Source: Peribacillus frigoritolerans
GTDB taxonomy: Bacteria; Bacillota; Bacilli; Bacillales; Bacillaceae
NCBI RefSeq assembly: GCF_004358755.1
Contig: NZ_SMZY01000005.1
Location: forward strand, 1-64,000
Reading direction: 5' to 3'
Length of the DNA: 64,000 nt
Both the position numbers and the translations under genes were made by a program. The stretch's first letter is position 1, and the number at the start of each line of letters is the position of its first letter. The notes beneath the pieces are model-generated. The model was not told where the DNA came from, made no database searches, and saw nothing but the letters and a program-made list of their open reading frames with translations. This document shows, one piece after another, positions 19,050 through 28,407 of this stretch.

Positions 19050-19849
19050 TGCTGACGATAAGAGGAGTATCCTATCATGTCGAAACATATGGAGAAGGCA
19101 CACCACTAGTTCTTCTCCATGGATTTACAGGCTCAGCTGAAAACTGGCACCCATTTCTGGACATGTTCAGCCAGTATAAAGTTATTTTAATTGATCTGAT
19201 AGGACACGGACAGACAAATTCACCTTCAGAATTTGAGCGCTACAGCATGGAGGAATCGGTTAAGGATTTATATGATATTTTTGCAGCACTTCATCTTAAG
19301 AATTTCATTCTTGCAGGCTATTCTATGGGAGGAAGACTGGCATTAACATATGCCGTTCAGCACCCTGAACAGATCGACAAGCTGATACTTGAAAGTGCCT
19401 CTCCTGGTTTAAAATCAGAGGCTGAGAGAATGAATAGAAGAGAAAATGACCGAAATCTCTCTCAGTTAATAAGAGAACAGGGAATGAACCACTTTATTAA
19501 CTTTTGGGAGAACATACCGCTTTTTGCCTCTCAGAAAGCTCTGCCGGAGGCTTTACAAAATAATCAGCGGATCCAAAGGCTGAAAAATGATGAGACGGGG
19601 CTTGCGAACAGTCTTTTGGGGATGGGGACAGGATCTCAGAGGTCATTATGGGACAGCCTCCATACTCTAAAGATTCCAGTTCTGCTATTAAGCGGAGAGC
19701 GGGATGAAAAGTTCTGCGGAATCGCAAAAGAGATGAAAAATTTGCTCCCGCTTTCGACATTTATTAAAATAATTGGTGCAGGTCATGCAGTTCATGTGGA
19801 ACAACCGCAAATCTTTGGTAGAATAGTAAATGAGTTTATTAATTCGTAA
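19046..19849 (+). CDS. menH: SHCHC synthase, alpha/beta hydrolase
   Basis: Eliminates pyruvate from SEPHCHC. 267 aa alpha/beta hydrolase fold: oxyanion-region LLHGFTGS, nucleophile elbow GYSMGGR, acid GERDEKF and histidine [11 protein letters not shown]. Known as YtxM in B. subtilis. The ATG is within the menD stop (ATGATG, 4-bp overlap). Confidence 0.94.
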   Translation: MMLTIRGVSYHVETYGEGTPLVLLHGFTGSAENWHPFLDMFSQYKVILIDLIGHGQTNSPSEFERYSMEESVKDLYDIFAALHLKNFILAGYSMGGRLALTYAVQHPEQIDKLILESASPGLKSEAERMNRRENDRNLSQLIREQGMNHFINFWENIPLFASQKALPEALQNNQRIQRLKNDETGLANSLLGMGTGSQRSLWDSLHTLKIPVLLLSGERDEKFCGIAKEMKNLLPLSTFIKIIGAGHAVHVEQPQIFGRIVNEFINS

Positions 19850-19877
19850 ACGTATTCATAAGGAGGCAGTACGCGAA

Positions 19878-20696
19878 ATGACAGTAGAATGGATTGCTGA
19901 ACGCAAGTACGAAGATATTTTATATGAAACGTATAATGGGATTGCCAAAATCTCAATTAATCGTCCAGAGGTACATAATGCATTCCGTCCGAAAACGGTA
20001 ATGGAATTAATTGATGCTTTTGCTTATGCAAGAGATGACGCAAATGTTGGGGTAATTATATTAACTGGAACAGGCGGCAAAGCATTCTGTTCGGGCGGCG
20101 ATCAAAAGGTGCGCGGCCATGGCGGTTATGTTGGCGAAGACCAAATTCCGCGTTTGAATGTTCTAGATCTGCAGCGTTTAATCCGCGTGATACCAAAACC
20201 GGTTATTGCCATGGTGGCAGGATACGCAATCGGCGGAGGCCACGTGCTTCATATTGTCTGTGATTTAACCATTGCAGCGGACAATGCTGTTTTCGGCCAG
20301 ACAGGTCCAAAAGTAGGCAGCTTTGATGCCGGCTATGGTTCAGGATACCTTGCCCGTATTGTCGGGCATAAAAAAGCACGCGAAATCTGGTTCCTGTGCC
20401 GTCAATACAATGCACAGGAAGCGCTTGACATGGGTCTTGTCAACACGGTTGTGCCTTTAGAAAAGCTTGAAGAAGAAACGGTTCAATGGTGCGAGGAGAT
20501 TTTAGAAAAGAGCCCGACTGCCATTCGTTTCCTTAAAGCTGCATTTAATGCCGATACAGACGGCCTTGCAGGCATTCAGCAATTTGCAGGAGACGCAACT
20601 CTGCTGTACTATACAACGGATGAAGCTAAAGAAGGCAGAGATGCTTTCAAAGAAAAACGCAATCCTGACTTCAAGCAGTTCCCAAGATTCCCTTAA
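19878..20696 (+). CDS. menB: 1,4-dihydroxy-2-naphthoyl-CoA synthase
   Basis: Crotonase-family ring-closing enzyme acting on OSB-CoA. 272 aa (271 in B. subtilis). Family segments: [12 protein letters not shown] near the oxyanion hole, [25 protein letters not shown] and the C-terminal KEKRNPDF. The ATG at 19878 has AAGGAGG 11 nt upstream; the upstream in-frame extension overlaps menH and is not used. Confidence 0.97.
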   Translation: MTVEWIAERKYEDILYETYNGIAKISINRPEVHNAFRPKTVMELIDAFAYARDDANVGVIILTGTGGKAFCSGGDQKVRGHGGYVGEDQIPRLNVLDLQRLIRVIPKPVIAMVAGYAIGGGHVLHIVCDLTIAADNAVFGQTGPKVGSFDAGYGSGYLARIVGHKKAREIWFLCRQYNAQEALDMGLVNTVVPLEKLEEETVQWCEEILEKSPTAIRFLKAAFNADTDGLAGIQQFAGDATLLYYTTDEAKEGRDAFKEKRNPDFKQFPRFP

Positions 20697-20705
20697 ACAA
20701 CATGC

Positions 20706-20736
20706 AGCAGCTTGATGATTTCATCAAGCTGCTTTC
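20706..20736 (+). terminator. terminator-like hairpin after menB
   Basis: 13-bp stem AGCAGCTTGATGA / TCATCAAGCTGCT with a 2-nt loop and a weak TTTCTTAT tail. It may attenuate read-through into menEC. Confidence 0.65.
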
Positions 20737-20744
20737 TTATAGTT

Positions 20745-20876
20745 TAGAATTTATTTTGTCTTTTGCATCTATGTCTAGCGCAAGCGCCTGGATACCCGGT
20801 CGGAACGGCTCAGCCAAAAAAGTCGGGACACGGACTGCCGGAGCAGGTCTTCACGCTTGCGCTTTTCTACTATAAA
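20745..20876. repeat. GC-rich palindromic repeat copy between menB and menE
   Basis: Begins GCATCTATGTCTAGCGCAAGCGCC and ends CACGCTTGCGCTTTTCTA: complementary termini GCGCAAGCG / CGCTTGCGC enclose ~80 bp of GC-rich sequence. Same family as the copies at 13690, 28338 and 40779. It abuts the ribosome site of menE. Confidence 0.65.
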
Positions 20877-20890
20877 GGCGGTGAACAAAC

Positions 20891-22342
20891 ATGAATACAA
20901 TGCCCAATTGGTTAAAGCAGCGTGCCTATTTAACCCCTGACCGAATTGCGATGATGACAGATGAGAGAACATTAACATTTCGTGAACTGCATGAACTGAC
21001 AGAACATATGGCATTTACTTATCATCATCATGGGATCAGAAAAGGACAGCATGCTGCAATCCTTATGAAAAACAGTATTGAAATGGCTGCTGCTATCCAT
21101 GCGCTTACATACATTGGAGCAACAGCCGTGCTGTTAAATACAAGATTGACTGCCTCAGAGCTTGATTGGCAATTGAGGGATTCAGAAGCAGCATTCCTCA
21201 TTTGTGATGCAGCACTTAATCAAAAATGGGAGAATCCAAGCTGGATAACAATAGATAGCGGAGAGCTTGTAACAGCAGAAACAGCTTCTGTTCAGTATGA
21301 ACATTCATTTGATTTAGATCAGACGGCAACTATTATGTACACATCAGGAACAACCGGCAAGCCGAAGGGTGTTCTTCAATCATTCGGCAATCATTATTGG
21401 AGCGCTGCCGGTTCCTCTTTAAACCTGGGCCTTCATCATGACGACAGGTGGCTTTGCGCCGTTCCTCTTTTTCATATCAGCGGACTGTCCATCTTAATGA
21501 GAGGTGTGATCTATGGAATGACCGTCATCCTCCATGAATCCTTTCATCCATCAAGAGCGAACCGCGAAATTATGGAGAATGGGGCAACAATCGTTTCCGT
21601 TGTGCAAACCATGCTATCTCAGATGATAGAAAACCTTGGGGAAGGTGAATATCCGAAGACGTTCAGATGCATGCTGTTAGGCGGCGGTCCTGCACCAATG
21701 CCGCTATTGAAAGAATGTGAAAAGAAAAAAATCCCTGTCTATCAAACATACGGAATGACAGAAACCTCCTCGCAAATTGTCACGCTATCACCAGAGTACA
21801 GTCTGACAAAGCTTGGTTCAGCAGGAAAACCGCTTTTTCCCTGCGAGATTAAAATTCTGAAGAACAATCAGGCTTGCCCCCCTTTTACAGAGGGAGAAAT
21901 TCATGTGCAAGGCCCGAATGTAACGAAAGGGTATTGGAAACGTGAAGCAGACATTCACCATGGATGGCTGCAAACAGGAGATATGGGATATTTTGATGAT
22001 GAAGGATTTTTATATGTTCTTGACAGGCGTTCGGATCTGATTGTATCAGGCGGTGAAAATATTTATCCTGCGGAAATAGAAGCTGTCCTGCTCTCCCACC
22101 CTTCGGTCAATGAAGCCGGTGTAACCGGAATGCCTGATGCAAAATGGGGACAGGTTCCGCACGCATTCATTGCGGCAAAAGATGAAGTAAGTGAGGAAGA
22201 ACTGATTTCCTATTGCTCAGCCCTGCTTGCAAAATATAAAATTCCAAAACGCATTCATTTTATTAATAAGCTGCCTAGAAATGCTTCAAATAAATTAGTG
22301 CGCAGAAAGCTCGCAGAATTTCTTGGAGGTACTCATGATTGA
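20891..22342 (+). CDS. menE: o-succinylbenzoate-CoA ligase
   Basis: ANL-superfamily adenylating enzyme activating OSB with ATP and CoA. 483 aa. Core motifs: P-loop YTSGTTGKPKG (~150), YGMTETSS, GWLQTGDMGYFDDEGFLYVLDRR, and near the C-terminus the catalytic lysine in LPRNASNKLVRR. ATG preceded by AAAGGCGGTG. Overlaps menC by 8 bp. Separated from menB by a hairpin and a repeat, so it may have additional promoter input. Confidence 0.96.
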   Translation: MNTMPNWLKQRAYLTPDRIAMMTDERTLTFRELHELTEHMAFTYHHHGIRKGQHAAILMKNSIEMAAAIHALTYIGATAVLLNTRLTASELDWQLRDSEAAFLICDAALNQKWENPSWITIDSGELVTAETASVQYEHSFDLDQTATIMYTSGTTGKPKGVLQSFGNHYWSAAGSSLNLGLHHDDRWLCAVPLFHISGLSILMRGVIYGMTVILHESFHPSRANREIMENGATIVSVVQTMLSQMIENLGEGEYPKTFRCMLLGGGPAPMPLLKECEKKKIPVYQTYGMTETSSQIVTLSPEYSLTKLGSAGKPLFPCEIKILKNNQACPPFTEGEIHVQGPNVTKGYWKREADIHHGWLQTGDMGYFDDEGFLYVLDRRSDLIVSGGENIYPAEIEAVLLSHPSVNEAGVTGMPDAKWGQVPHAFIAAKDEVSEEELISYCSALLAKYKIPKRIHFINKLPRNASNKLVRRKLAEFLGGTHD

Positions 22343-23444
22343 TGTACAGGAAGTGACGCTTCATCACCTTGATATGAAACTCGTTACCCCCTTTCAATCC
22401 AGTATTGAAACAGTTTCTAAGCGTGAGAGCATTCTGATCGAAGTACGTAATCGCAGCGGACAAATTGGATGGGGAGAAGTTGTTGCATTCTCTTCACCCT
22501 GGTACACAGAAGAAACGATTGGAACTTGTCATCACATGCTGAAATCATTTCTTATCCCTGAACTGCTTGCAAAACCATTTCAAGATCCGGAAGCATTCAT
22601 TGATTCTTTTTCCTATATCAGAAGAAATCAAATGGCTAAAGCAGCAATTGAAGGTGCAGTATGGGATCTTCATGCAAAGCTTGAGGAAAAGCCGCTTGCA
22701 GCCATCTTAGGCGGAACGGCAAAGCAAATTGATTCGGGTGTTGTTATTGGCCTGGCCTCAATGGAACACATGCTTGAAACAATCGGGAAGCATGTCAGCG
22801 ATGGATATAAACGAATAAAAATAAAAATTAAGCCTGGATCAGATGCTGCTCTGCTTGATGAAATTAGAAGCCATTTTCCGGATATACCTTTAATGGCAGA
22901 TGCCAACTCTGCCTATACGCTTGATGATATCAGCCTTTTAAAGCAGCTTGATGAATATAATCTATTAATGATCGAACAGCCGCTTGCTCACGATGACATT
23001 ATCGATCATGCGGTTCTGCAGTCTCAATTAAAAACACCGATTTGTCTAGATGAGAGCATTATTACGCTCAATGATGCAAAAAAAGCGATTCAGCTGGGCA
23101 GCTGCGGCGTCATTAATATTAAGCCGGGGAGAGTCGGCGGTCTTTTTGAATCGATAAAAATTCACGATTATTGCATGCAGCACAATGTTCCGGTTTGGGT
23201 GGGAGGAATGCTTGAGACAGGGGTTTCGCGGGCACATAACATCGCTCTTGCATCACTTCCGAATTTTACGATACCCGGTGATATTTCTGCATCTGCGCGA
23301 TATTGGGAAGAAGATATCATTTCTCCGCCCGTTACCGTGAATAATGGGAAAATAGATGTCCCTGCAGGTCCTGGACTCGGATTTGAAGTAAATCGGAGCA
23401 AATTAGCAAAATACTGTACTCATATCGAACGTTTTACTAAATGA
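22335..23444 (+). CDS. menC: o-succinylbenzoate synthase
   Basis: Enolase-superfamily enzyme dehydrating SHCHC to OSB. 369 aa. Catalytic lysines in KRIKIKIKPG (~160), Mg ligands in MADANSAYT, MIEQPL and CLDESI, and the second lysine in INIKPGRVGG. The ATG at 22335 has TTGGAGGT upstream and lies in the end of menE. Last men gene; a terminator follows at 23594. Confidence 0.96.
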   Translation: MIDVQEVTLHHLDMKLVTPFQSSIETVSKRESILIEVRNRSGQIGWGEVVAFSSPWYTEETIGTCHHMLKSFLIPELLAKPFQDPEAFIDSFSYIRRNQMAKAAIEGAVWDLHAKLEEKPLAAILGGTAKQIDSGVVIGLASMEHMLETIGKHVSDGYKRIKIKIKPGSDAALLDEIRSHFPDIPLMADANSAYTLDDISLLKQLDEYNLLMIEQPLAHDDIIDHAVLQSQLKTPICLDESIITLNDAKKAIQLGSCGVINIKPGRVGGLFESIKIHDYCMQHNVPVWVGGMLETGVSRAHNIALASLPNFTIPGDISASARYWEEDIISPPVTVNNGKIDVPAGPGLGFEVNRSKLAKYCTHIERFTK

Positions 23445-23593
23445 AATTTGATTTTTCTCTAGGGGAAAATCTGATTTTAGCTCTGCAAAATTTAATTTTG
23501 CGGTTTTGTGAAATTTTGCATTCCATGTTAAAACTAAAAGGAATGATGCTAGAGACATCATTTCGAAAATCAGCCCTCTCTGCTTCAATCTTT

Positions 23594-23624
23594 GGCCAGC
23601 TATGTATGTAGCTGGCTCTTTTTA
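23594..23624 (+). terminator. terminator of the men operon
   Basis: GCCAGCTA / TAGCTGGC stem followed by CTTTTT. It is ~150 bp past menC; the interval is AT-rich with small palindromes such as GCAAAATTTAATTTTGC. Confidence 0.82.
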
Positions 23625-23703
23625 GTTTTAGGACAAAGAGTTAAGAACCTTAAGTGGATGGCCGCGGAAGGAACGGACAACATTTATAATCGAAAACAAC
23701 AAT
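23625..23703. mobile_element. MITE-like repeat, short copy
   Basis: CCTTAAGTGGATGGCCGCGG then AAGGAACGGACAACATTTAT then AATCGAAAACAACAAT. The right end is the inverted complement of the left end of the copies at 2742 and 12191 (TTGTTGTTTTC). Confidence 0.55.
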
Positions 23704-23971
23704 CAAAGCGAAAACAGCTTAATTATATGTATAGAATTTTACGCATCTATGTCAATTGAGTTCTTTTAAATCCTCGGCCAGTAAAATAATTGGACATCTG
23801 TCTGTCGGATTTAACGCGATTCAGCAATTCTTTTGTCGAGAAAGAATGATTGACAGAAAGATTTAAATGCTTTAAATTGTTGCATATAGGCAAAATAATT
23901 ATACTCATCAACAAAACATGAAACAAGCTAAATTATTAGCACATGACCTAACTTTCTTTCATAAAATGGTT

Positions 23972-24020
23972 TTTGCGAAGGAAAGTCATTTTTTTACTCA
24001 AAAATTTGCATCAGGGAAAC
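23972..24020 (+). promoter_or_regulatory. MntR boxes upstream of mntA
   Basis: TTTGCATCAGGGAAAC at 24005-24020 closely matches the B. subtilis MntR operator (TTTGCCTTAAGGAAAC). A second, weaker TTTGCGAAGGAAAG lies at 23972-23985. Known role of MntR: Mn(II)-dependent repression of mntABCD. The tandem arrangement is inferred. Confidence 0.65.
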
Positions 24021-24052
24021 ATTTGTTGACGAAGGAAAGAGGAGGATCAAGA

Positions 24053-24979
24053 ATGAAAAAGAGATTATTAATGCTGATTTCAATCCTGGCCCTGTCCGTT
24101 ATGATGACAGCGTGCAGCCAGGGCGCAAGCGGGGATGGAAACGGAAAGATCAAAGTAACCACAACAACTGCGCAAATAGCGGATGTCACAAGAAACGTTG
24201 CCGGCGACGCTGCAGAAGTTCAGTCGCTGATGGGTCCAGGAATTGATCCCCATTTATATCAGGCATCACAGGGAGACATTCAAAAGCTGAATCAGGCAGA
24301 CATTATTTTTTATAACGGTCTGCATTTAGAAGGCAAGATGGGTGAAATTTTCGAAAAAATGTCGAATGAAAAGCCTACAGTGCCAGTAGCAAGTGCCATT
24401 CCAGAAAATAAATTAATAAATGATAAAACGAACGCGAAGATACACGATCCTCATGTATGGTTTGATATCTCGTTATGGATTCATACCGTTGATATCGTCG
24501 AAGAAGAACTCACTAAGCTTTCACCTGAAAATAAAGATGAATTTGCTGAAAATGCAGCTGCATATAAGAAAAAGCTCCAGGAGATGGATCAATATGCAAA
24601 AGAGCAGGTTCAGACCATTCCTGAAGAAAGCAGAGTTCTGGTAACAGCGCATGATGCATTTACTTACTTTGGAAATGCCTATGGATTTGAAGTCATGGGG
24701 CTGCAGGGATTAAGCACAGATTCTGAATACGGTCTCCGTGATGTGCAAAATTTAGTTGATGTACTGGTAGACCGCGAAATTAAAGCGGTATTTGTAGAAA
24801 GCAGCATATCAGAGAAATCGATTAACGCCGTTGTGGAAGGCTCAAAAAAGAGAGACCATAATGTCGTCATTGGCGGACAGCTTTATTCTGACGCTATGGG
24901 TGAAGAAGGAACAGAAGAAGGAACGTATTTAGGAATGTTTAAACACAATATCGATACAATTGTTTCATCATTGAAATAA
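24053..24979 (+). CDS. mntA: manganese ABC transporter, substrate-binding lipoprotein
   Basis: Cluster A-I metal-binding lipoprotein (PsaA/TroA/ZnuA family) catching Mn(II) outside the membrane. 308 aa with a signal peptide MKKRLLMLISILALSV and lipobox MMTAC. Metal ligands are expected in DPHLYQ and HDPHVWFD; there is no His-rich loop, unlike the zinc binder at 32328, consistent with Mn. The ATG at 24053 follows GGAGGATC; the open frame extends further upstream across the MntR boxes and is not coding. First gene of mntABCD. Confidence 0.94.
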   Translation: MKKRLLMLISILALSVMMTACSQGASGDGNGKIKVTTTTAQIADVTRNVAGDAAEVQSLMGPGIDPHLYQASQGDIQKLNQADIIFYNGLHLEGKMGEIFEKMSNEKPTVPVASAIPENKLINDKTNAKIHDPHVWFDISLWIHTVDIVEEELTKLSPENKDEFAENAAAYKKKLQEMDQYAKEQVQTIPEESRVLVTAHDAFTYFGNAYGFEVMGLQGLSTDSEYGLRDVQNLVDVLVDREIKAVFVESSISEKSINAVVEGSKKRDHNVVIGGQLYSDAMGEEGTEEGTYLGMFKHNIDTIVSSLK

Positions 24980-24994
24980 GGCAGGTGTTTTACA

Positions 24995-25753
24995 ATGAAT
25001 CCAGTAACTGTTGAAAACTTGACAGTAGCCTATCACCGCAAACCGGTTTTGCAAGAGGTGGGGTTTGAAGTTCCGGAAGGGAAATTAATTGGAATCATCG
25101 GCCCGAATGGAGCCGGGAAGTCTACGTTAATTAAAGCTGTTTTAGGATTGATTCCAGTGCCATCGGGAGAAGTTGAAATCTATGGCGATCATTATAAAAA
25201 ACAGCGTAAACGCGTCGGATACGTCCCTCAGCGCGGATCAGTGGATTGGGATTTTCCGACGAATGCACTTGATGTCGTGCTGATGGGACGATACGGCCAT
25301 ATTGGCTGGCTTAAGCGTCCGGGGAAAAAAGATATCGAATTTGCCTGCGGATGTCTCGAAAAAGTAGGCATGCTTGATTTCGCTGACAGACAAATCAGCC
25401 AGCTGTCTGGCGGACAGCAGCAGCGTGTATTCTTAGCAAGAGCGCTTGCACAGGATGCAGATGTGTATTTCATGGATGAACCGTTTGTCGGTGTTGATGC
25501 AGCAACTGAAAAAGCGATCATTTCCCTTTTAAATGAACTAAAGGCAAGACAGAAAACGGTATTGGTTGTTCATCATGATCTTCAGACAGTTGAAGAATAT
25601 TTTGACTGGGTTCTGCTTCTGAATTTAAGGAAGATTGCATTTGGTCCAACGAGTGAAGTCTTTACGATGGATAATCTTCAAAAAACATACGGAGGCAGGC
25701 TCACATTTTTACAGGATAAAAGTGTGCTTGTGGATGAAACAAAACAGGAGTGA
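24995..25753 (+). CDS. mntB: manganese ABC transporter, ATPase
   Basis: Energises Mn(II) import. 252 aa with Walker [10 protein letters not shown] (~35-43), signature LSGGQQQR, Walker B VYFMDEPF and the switch histidine VVHHD. ATG 15 bp after mntA. Confidence 0.95.
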   Translation: MNPVTVENLTVAYHRKPVLQEVGFEVPEGKLIGIIGPNGAGKSTLIKAVLGLIPVPSGEVEIYGDHYKKQRKRVGYVPQRGSVDWDFPTNALDVVLMGRYGHIGWLKRPGKKDIEFACGCLEKVGMLDFADRQISQLSGGQQQRVFLARALAQDADVYFMDEPFVGVDAATEKAIISLLNELKARQKTVLVVHHDLQTVEEYFDWVLLLNLRKIAFGPTSEVFTMDNLQKTYGGRLTFLQDKSVLVDETKQE

Positions 25754-25759
25754 GTTAAG

Positions 25760-27085
25760 ATGATGGAAGAACTGTTCTATCAATTGCAAAATCAGAATAC
25801 GCAGTGGGTTCTGCTTGGAACGATGCTGCTTGGGCTTGCAAGCGGGGTTCTCGGAAGCTTTGCTCTTCTAAGGAAACAAAGTCTGATAGGAGATGCAATG
25901 GCCCATGCCGCCTTGCCTGGTGTGTGTATGGCATTCCTGCTTTACGGGTCCAAATCATTAGTTTGGTTTCTTGTCGGAGCAGCCCTTTCAGGGATGCTTG
26001 CTGCATGGCTTATCCAATTTATTATACAGAATTCCCGAATTAAAGAAGACTCAGCTCTAGGTCTTGTTTTATCCGTATTCTTTGGATTTGGAATCGTTCT
26101 GCTGACTTATATTCAGCACAACAGCGGCGGAAACCAAAGCGGCTTGAGTGATTTTATTTTCGGAAAAGCAGCTTCAATGGTCGGTCAGGATGTTCAGATT
26201 ATTACGCTGATTGCAGCGATTTTACTCCTTCTGACAGCTGTTTTCTTTAAAGAATTTAAGATTTTGACGTTTGACCCTCAGTTTGCAAAAGGAATTGGAC
26301 TTCCAACAACATTTCTGAATGGCCTGCTTATGGTTTTAATTGTTTGTGCAGTCGTGATCGGACTTCAGACTGTAGGGGTCATTTTAATGGCAGCAATGCT
26401 TATAACCCCTGCCATTTCAGCGAGATATTGGACAGATAAGCTTGGGCATATGGTAATTATCGCTGGAATCATCGGAGGAATCTCCGGCGTCGCTGGAACC
26501 TTCCTGAGCACAACAGTAAGAGGAATGGCAACTGGTCCTCTGATAATCGTTGCAGCTACATTGCTCTTTCTAATCTCATTGATTTTTGCTCCAAAACGCG
26601 GGCTGGTTTCAAAAGCGTTAAAGCAAATCAAGCTGAGAAAAAGAACATCGGTTGAACAGCTGCTTCTGTCTTTTTATGATTTAACAGAAAGTGCAGGGGG
26701 AAAACATTGTGCTGCATCCTTCTCGCTTAACGATATTGTGAATAAAAGAAAAGCAGCCGACAGTCTTGTCACCAGATCTTTAAAAGAGCTTTTGAAAAAG
26801 CGCCTGATTATGAAAGGCGAAGGGGATAGATGGAGGCTTACAGAAAATGGCCTGCAGCTTGCCTATCATCTTGCTTTAAATCAGCGCCTTTATGAAATGT
26901 ACCTTATGCATGAAATGGAGCTTGCCCAGCTTCAAATTACAAGCCGTGATGATGTTGATGTGGAAATGATGTCAAGCGAGATGAAGGATCGTTTAATGAA
27001 CCTGTTAAAAGATCATCATAGAGAGCCGATGCTGCTTCCTAAGACGAAGAATAGCCTAAGCAGGAAGGAGTGGCTGTATCAATGA
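25760..27085 (+). CDS. mntC: manganese ABC transporter permease fused to a DtxR/MntR-like domain
   Basis: Residues 1-~285 are an ABC-3 family permease with about eight membrane segments. Residues ~290-441 are a soluble DtxR/MntR-like part: winged-helix DIVNKRKAADSLVTRSLKELLKKRLIM, then RWRLTENGLQLAYHLALNQRL and a dimerisation-like helix. This fusion is also present in B. subtilis MntC (about 435 aa), so it is a family trait. The domain is probably a cytoplasmic metal sensor or structural dimeriser; that is inference. Overlaps mntD by 4 bp. Confidence 0.93.
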   Translation: MMEELFYQLQNQNTQWVLLGTMLLGLASGVLGSFALLRKQSLIGDAMAHAALPGVCMAFLLYGSKSLVWFLVGAALSGMLAAWLIQFIIQNSRIKEDSALGLVLSVFFGFGIVLLTYIQHNSGGNQSGLSDFIFGKAASMVGQDVQIITLIAAILLLLTAVFFKEFKILTFDPQFAKGIGLPTTFLNGLLMVLIVCAVVIGLQTVGVILMAAMLITPAISARYWTDKLGHMVIIAGIIGGISGVAGTFLSTTVRGMATGPLIIVAATLLFLISLIFAPKRGLVSKALKQIKLRKRTSVEQLLLSFYDLTESAGGKHCAASFSLNDIVNKRKAADSLVTRSLKELLKKRLIMKGEGDRWRLTENGLQLAYHLALNQRLYEMYLMHEMELAQLQITSRDDVDVEMMSSEMKDRLMNLLKDHHREPMLLPKTKNSLSRKEWLYQ

Positions 27086-27972
27086 GTTATGATGCATGGA
27101 TTTTATTGACAGGTTCTCTGGTCGGCATCACATGCGCGATGATTGGATGCTTTCTGATCTTAAGAAAAATGGCTATGCTTGCAGATGCGATCAGCCATTC
27201 TGTCTTGCTTGGCATCGTAGGAGCCTATTTTGTCAGCAGAAGCTTAGATGGAATTTCAATGTTTATCGGTGCCGCTGTTGTCGGCTTGCTTACAGCGTTT
27301 CTAGTACAAATATTAAATGCTAAAGGTGTCCAGTCAGATGCTGCAATCGGAGTTGTCTTTACATCTCTCTTTGCCATAGGGGTTATCCTGCTTTCGTTAT
27401 TTGGAGGAAACATCCATCTTGATGTCAATCACGCGCTGATGGGGGAAATCACATTTGTGCCGTGGGATACGATCACCTTAGGCAGTGCCGATCTTGGGCC
27501 AAAAGCAGTATGGATGCTTGGTTCCGTCTTCATCGTGAATCTATTGATTATCGTTCTTTTTTACAAAGAATTTAAGATTTCTTCGTTTGACCCTCAGATG
27601 GCAGTTGCGATTGGGATACCAGTACTTCTCATTCATTACCTGCAAATGGGGATGCTCTCGATTACAACAGTTGCATCATTTGACAGTGTTGGTGCCATTT
27701 TGGTTGTAGCCATGCTCATAGTGCCTGCATCAGCTGCTTACCTGCTGACGGATAAATTGCTTCATATGCTGATCATCAGTTCAATTATCGGAGTTTTATC
27801 TGCAGTTACCGGCTATTATGCAGCAACATGGCTGAATGTCTCGATTGCAGGGGCAATGGCTACTGCTGCAGGGCTGATCTTTTTCCTGACATTTATCTTT
27901 TCACCCTCACACGGGCTGTTATCGAAGCTTCTTTCAAGGAGAAAATTTGCATCGGCAGAAGTTAGTGAATAA
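27082..27972 (+). CDS. mntD: manganese ABC transporter permease
   Basis: Second ABC-3 permease, 296 aa, eight hydrophobic segments, lacking the regulator-like tail of MntC. The shared segment FKEFKI(S/L)SFDPQ is repeated in both permeases. The ATG at 27082 overlaps the mntC stop and has AAGGAG 11 nt before; the GTG at 27070 lies too close to that site. Confidence 0.94.
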   Translation: MSYDAWILLTGSLVGITCAMIGCFLILRKMAMLADAISHSVLLGIVGAYFVSRSLDGISMFIGAAVVGLLTAFLVQILNAKGVQSDAAIGVVFTSLFAIGVILLSLFGGNIHLDVNHALMGEITFVPWDTITLGSADLGPKAVWMLGSVFIVNLLIIVLFYKEFKISSFDPQMAVAIGIPVLLIHYLQMGMLSITTVASFDSVGAILVVAMLIVPASAAYLLTDKLLHMLIISSIIGVLSAVTGYYAATWLNVSIAGAMATAAGLIFFLTFIFSPSHGLLSKLLSRRKFASAEVSE

Positions 27973-27991
27973 AATGGTATGAAGTTTGAAT

Positions 27992-28010
27992 AAAAATGAT
28001 TCTCATTATC
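27992..28010. promoter_or_regulatory. Fur-box-like site between mntD and a DUF1540 gene
   Basis: AAAAATGATTCTCATTATC agrees with most of the 19-bp Fur consensus GATAATGATAATCATTATC. TTGAAT lies just upstream (27986-27991). No protein gene starts on the plus strand downstream. Confidence 0.5.
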
Positions 28011-28017
28011 AATAATA

Positions 28018-28050
28018 AAGAAAAAGGACAGCGGAAAGCTGTCCTTACTT
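28018..28050. terminator. bidirectional terminator between mntD and the DUF1540 gene
   Basis: AAGGACAGC / GCTGTCCTT stem. The minus-strand side has a T-rich tail after CCTTTTT, serving the gene at 28051; plus-strand tail is ACTTTT. Confidence 0.75.
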
Positions 28051-28209
28051 TTACAGATCATGAGGTTTAAAGGTTTTGCAGTCTGTTTCCTCGCTGCGGG
28101 AAGCAGTATCTCCTTTATGGCTGACAACATAGATGGCATCAGCTGTACACTGATTGCCATTGCCCCAATACTCACAGTTATTGACTTCACACTTTACTTC
28201 TCTTGGCAT
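28051..28209 (-). CDS. DUF1540 small cysteine protein
   Basis: 52-aa protein starting MPREVKCEVNNCEYWGNGNQ, with the DUF1540 pattern: C7, C12-EYW, C21-TA, then ETDC-KTF. Four cysteines suggest a metal site. The ATG at 28209 has AGGAGG 9 nt upstream; an overlapping ATG four bases earlier is out of frame and closes after eight codons. Such proteins are common in Firmicutes; function unknown. It sits alone between terminators. Confidence 0.85.
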   Translation of the reverse strand: MPREVKCEVNNCEYWGNGNQCTADAIYVVSHKGDTASRSEETDCKTFKPHDL

Positions 28210-28282
28210 TCATCAAAACCTCCTTATTTAGGGTTCAACAATTAGTTTTACATGATAGGGAGTATTTCATACGCAGGATTTA

Positions 28283-28316
28283 AAAACAAGGTGCAGCTGG
28301 TGCACCTTGTTTTTTT
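28283..28316. terminator. terminator, probably of ythAB
   Basis: Perfect 10-bp stem ACAAGGTGCA / TGCACCTTGT with T7 on the plus strand and TTGTTTTTA on the minus strand. No plus-strand gene feeds it, so it most likely ended the minus-strand ythAB unit before a repeat landed between. Confidence 0.7.
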
Positions 28317-28337
28317 CAAAAGATAAGAAAGTATAAA

Positions 28338-28407
28338 ATTTTGTGCTTCGATGGCAAGCGGCCCTATCTGTCATGCCAGCGCTGAACGGGCGCTTGCGCT
28401 TTTCTTA
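28338..28407. repeat. GC-rich palindromic repeat, copy ending on ythB stop
   Basis: CTATCTGTCATGCCAGCGCTGAACGGGCGCTTGCGCTTTTCTTA matches the right half of the copy at 40779 almost base for base. The final TTA (28405-28407) is the TAA stop of ythB. Confidence 0.6.

Noticed and set aside
23918-24052. 45-residue N-terminal extension of MntA
   Set aside because: It covers the MntR boxes; the lipoprotein signal peptide begins at 24053 with its own ribosome site.
25760-27085. Frameshift or assembly fusion in mntC
   Set aside because: The permease-plus-DtxR-like domain layout and length are the same in B. subtilis MntC.
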